NCBI GenBank assembly: GCA_002314555.1
Contig: DCGF01000057.1
Location: forward strand, 403 to 6,227
Direction: 5' to 3'
DNA from: Ruminococcaceae bacterium UBA1785
Lineage (GTDB): Bacteria; Bacillota; Clostridia; Oscillospirales; Acutalibacteraceae
DNA length: 5,825 bases
Below the pieces are notes generated by a model that was not told where the DNA came from, did no database searches, and saw only the letters and a program-made list of their open reading frames with translations. Each line of letters starts with the position of its first letter. Positions within the stretch are counted from its first letter, which is position 1. Position numbers and translations under genes: made by a program. Below, one piece after another: positions 4,533-5,825 of this stretch.

Positions 4533-5819
4533 ATGGCAAACGAAGTTTTTGAAAAGTACAAAGAGAGTTTTAAACGTGAAGGCAAAAAGTTCTTCATCCA
4601 TATCTTTGTCTGCCTAAAATGGGTTCTCCGCGCTCTCTTTATCGGTGTGGTCCTAGGCCTTATATCCACAGCTTTTGCCTACGGACTTAATTATGCCACA
4701 TCAATTCGACTTGAAAAAAGTTGGCTTATTTATCTTCTCCCTATTGCAGGTCTTTTTATCGTCTTTCTCTATGAGAAGTTCGGTAAAAATGTATCGAGAG
4801 GTACTAATACAGTTATCGCCTGTATAAATGCAGATGACAAGATGCACTTTGTGATGACTCCACTCATCTTCGTGTCATCTATAATCTCTCATCTCTTTGG
4901 TGCATCTGTAGGTCGTGAGGGTGCAGCTCTTCAGATGGGCGCATCTATGGGTCACACTTTTAGTAAGTTGTTAAAGCTTAATGAGAACGATGAAAAGGTT
5001 CTCATTATGACCGGCATGAGCGCAGCTTTTGCCGCTCTCTTTGGAACACCACTCGCAGCTTCTATCTTTGCTATGGAAGTTATCTCTGTCGGTGTTATGT
5101 ATTATGCGGCACTTGTACCTTGCCTTGTATCAGCTCTTACTGCATATAACCTCGCTAAATATTTGGGTGTCACATATGCCTCATATAGCTTAGATGTAAT
5201 CCCAGAGTTCACACCTTTCACTGTTTCTATGACAGCAGTGCTCGGACTTCTCTTTGCTATGGTATCAATTCTTATCTGTGTTGTACTCGCACTCACAGAG
5301 AGAGGATTTGACCACTTCCTTAAAAACCCATATGTGAGAGTTTTAGTATCAGCAGCACTTATCATACTTGGAACTTTGATAGTTGGTAATCAGGACTATA
5401 ACGGACTTGGTGTCGGTGTTATCATGAATGCCGTTTCAGGTCAAGTTATTTGGTATGCGTTTATCTTAAAGCTTCTCTTTACGGCTGTCTCTTTGGCGGG
5501 CGGCTATAAAGGTGGCGAAATCGTACCAGCCCTCTTTATAGGCGCAACCTTCGGCTGCGCTGTCGGCGGACTGCTCGGCATGCCACCTGCATTCTGTGCC
5601 GCCCTCGGTATGGTCGCAGTCTTCTGCGGCGTAACAAACAGCCCTATCTCATCACTCATCATAGGCATAGAGCTCTTTGGCGGAGAGGGACTTTGGTTCT
5701 TCTGTTTAGCATCAGCACTTTCATATATGCTTTCTGGCTACTTTGGAATCTATAAGAGCCAGCTTATTGTATATTCAAAATATAGATCTGTTTTCGTTCG
5801 TAAGACAGCGAAAAGATAA
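4533..5819 (+). CDS. CLC-family anion transporter, CLC-F (fluoride/proton antiporter)-like
   Basis: A 428-residue polytopic membrane protein of the CLC fold, without C-terminal CBS domains. The start ATG at 4533 is chosen because GGGGGAG lies 6 bases upstream; the frame extends to 4305 but would run into ispE. Motifs: GTNTV (90-94) at the position of the GSGIP anion-binding loop; GREGA (127-131) with gating Glu129; MEVISVG (181-187), where the internal proton Glu of chloride/proton exchangers is Val183; GGYKGGEIVP (323-332); and GIYKSQ with Tyr407 as candidate central Tyr. The K-G-G-E loop and loss of the internal proton Glu are features I associate with CLC-F exporters, which read G-N-N and G-G-E-V-T-P; here Thr replaces Asn and Val replaces Thr. 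Substrate (fluoride or chloride) is therefore open. Divergent from ispE; regulation not apparent. Confidence 0.85.
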   Translation: MANEVFEKYKESFKREGKKFFIHIFVCLKWVLRALFIGVVLGLISTAFAYGLNYATSIRLEKSWLIYLLPIAGLFIVFLYEKFGKNVSRGTNTVIACINADDKMHFVMTPLIFVSSIISHLFGASVGREGAALQMGASMGHTFSKLLKLNENDEKVLIMTGMSAAFAALFGTPLAASIFAMEVISVGVMYYAALVPCLVSALTAYNLAKYLGVTYASYSLDVIPEFTPFTVSMTAVLGLLFAMVSILICVVLALTERGFDHFLKNPYVRVLVSAALIILGTLIVGNQDYNGLGVGVIMNAVSGQVIWYAFILKLLFTAVSLAGGYKGGEIVPALFIGATFGCAVGGLLGMPPAFCAALGMVAVFCGVTNSPISSLIIGIELFGGEGLWFFCLASALSYMLSGYFGIYKSQLIVYSKYRSVFVRKTAKR

Positions 5820-5825
5820 ATTTGG

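Overview
The window looks like a chromosomal piece of a low-GC Gram-positive bacterium (Bacillota), most likely a Clostridia/Lachnospiraceae-type organism. The grounds are a moderately AT-rich composition, strong AGGAGG-type ribosome binding sites, a Gram-positive type LexA box, an RqcH-family protein, the MEP isoprenoid pathway gene ispE, and intrinsic terminators with U-tracts. The family-level guess is weak.

Layout: (1) Positions 1-1679 (+) hold the 3' three-quarters or so of rqcH (NFACT/FbpA family, ribosome quality control); its 5' end lies outside the window and a strong terminator follows at 1694-1723. (2) Positions 1724-2429 (+) hold a HicAB-type toxin-antitoxin operon, with hicA and hicB overlapping by 4 bp. 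Two candidate promoters precede it, and the second would start transcription inside the hicA Shine-Dalgarno. (3) Positions 2430-3360 hold a convergent gene on the minus strand for a 199-residue protein that resembles the BRO-N (phage antirepressor / DinD-like) domain. It has a consensus sigma-A promoter (TTGACA, 17 bp, TATAAT) with a near-perfect LexA/SOS box between -35 and -10. Three copies of a TAATAGGTTGAA motif surround this control region: one just upstream of -35, and two forming a 13-bp hairpin next to the ribosome binding site. (4) Positions 3434-4376 (-) hold ispE with its terminator. (5) Positions 4533-5819 (+), divergent from ispE, hold a complete CLC-type anion transporter most like the fluoride/proton (CLC-F) branch.

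The reading I favour is two housekeeping genes (rqcH and ispE) flanking a small accessory islet of about 1.7 kb. The islet holds a toxin-antitoxin pair and a DNA-damage-inducible antirepressor-like gene that converge on a shared hairpin. Its most unusual part is the 3190-3360 control region. There a LexA box inside a consensus promoter is combined with inverted repeats that could be an operator pair, an RNA hairpin, or the ends of an invertible promoter segment. No recombinase, integrase, tRNA, rRNA or CRISPR array is visible.
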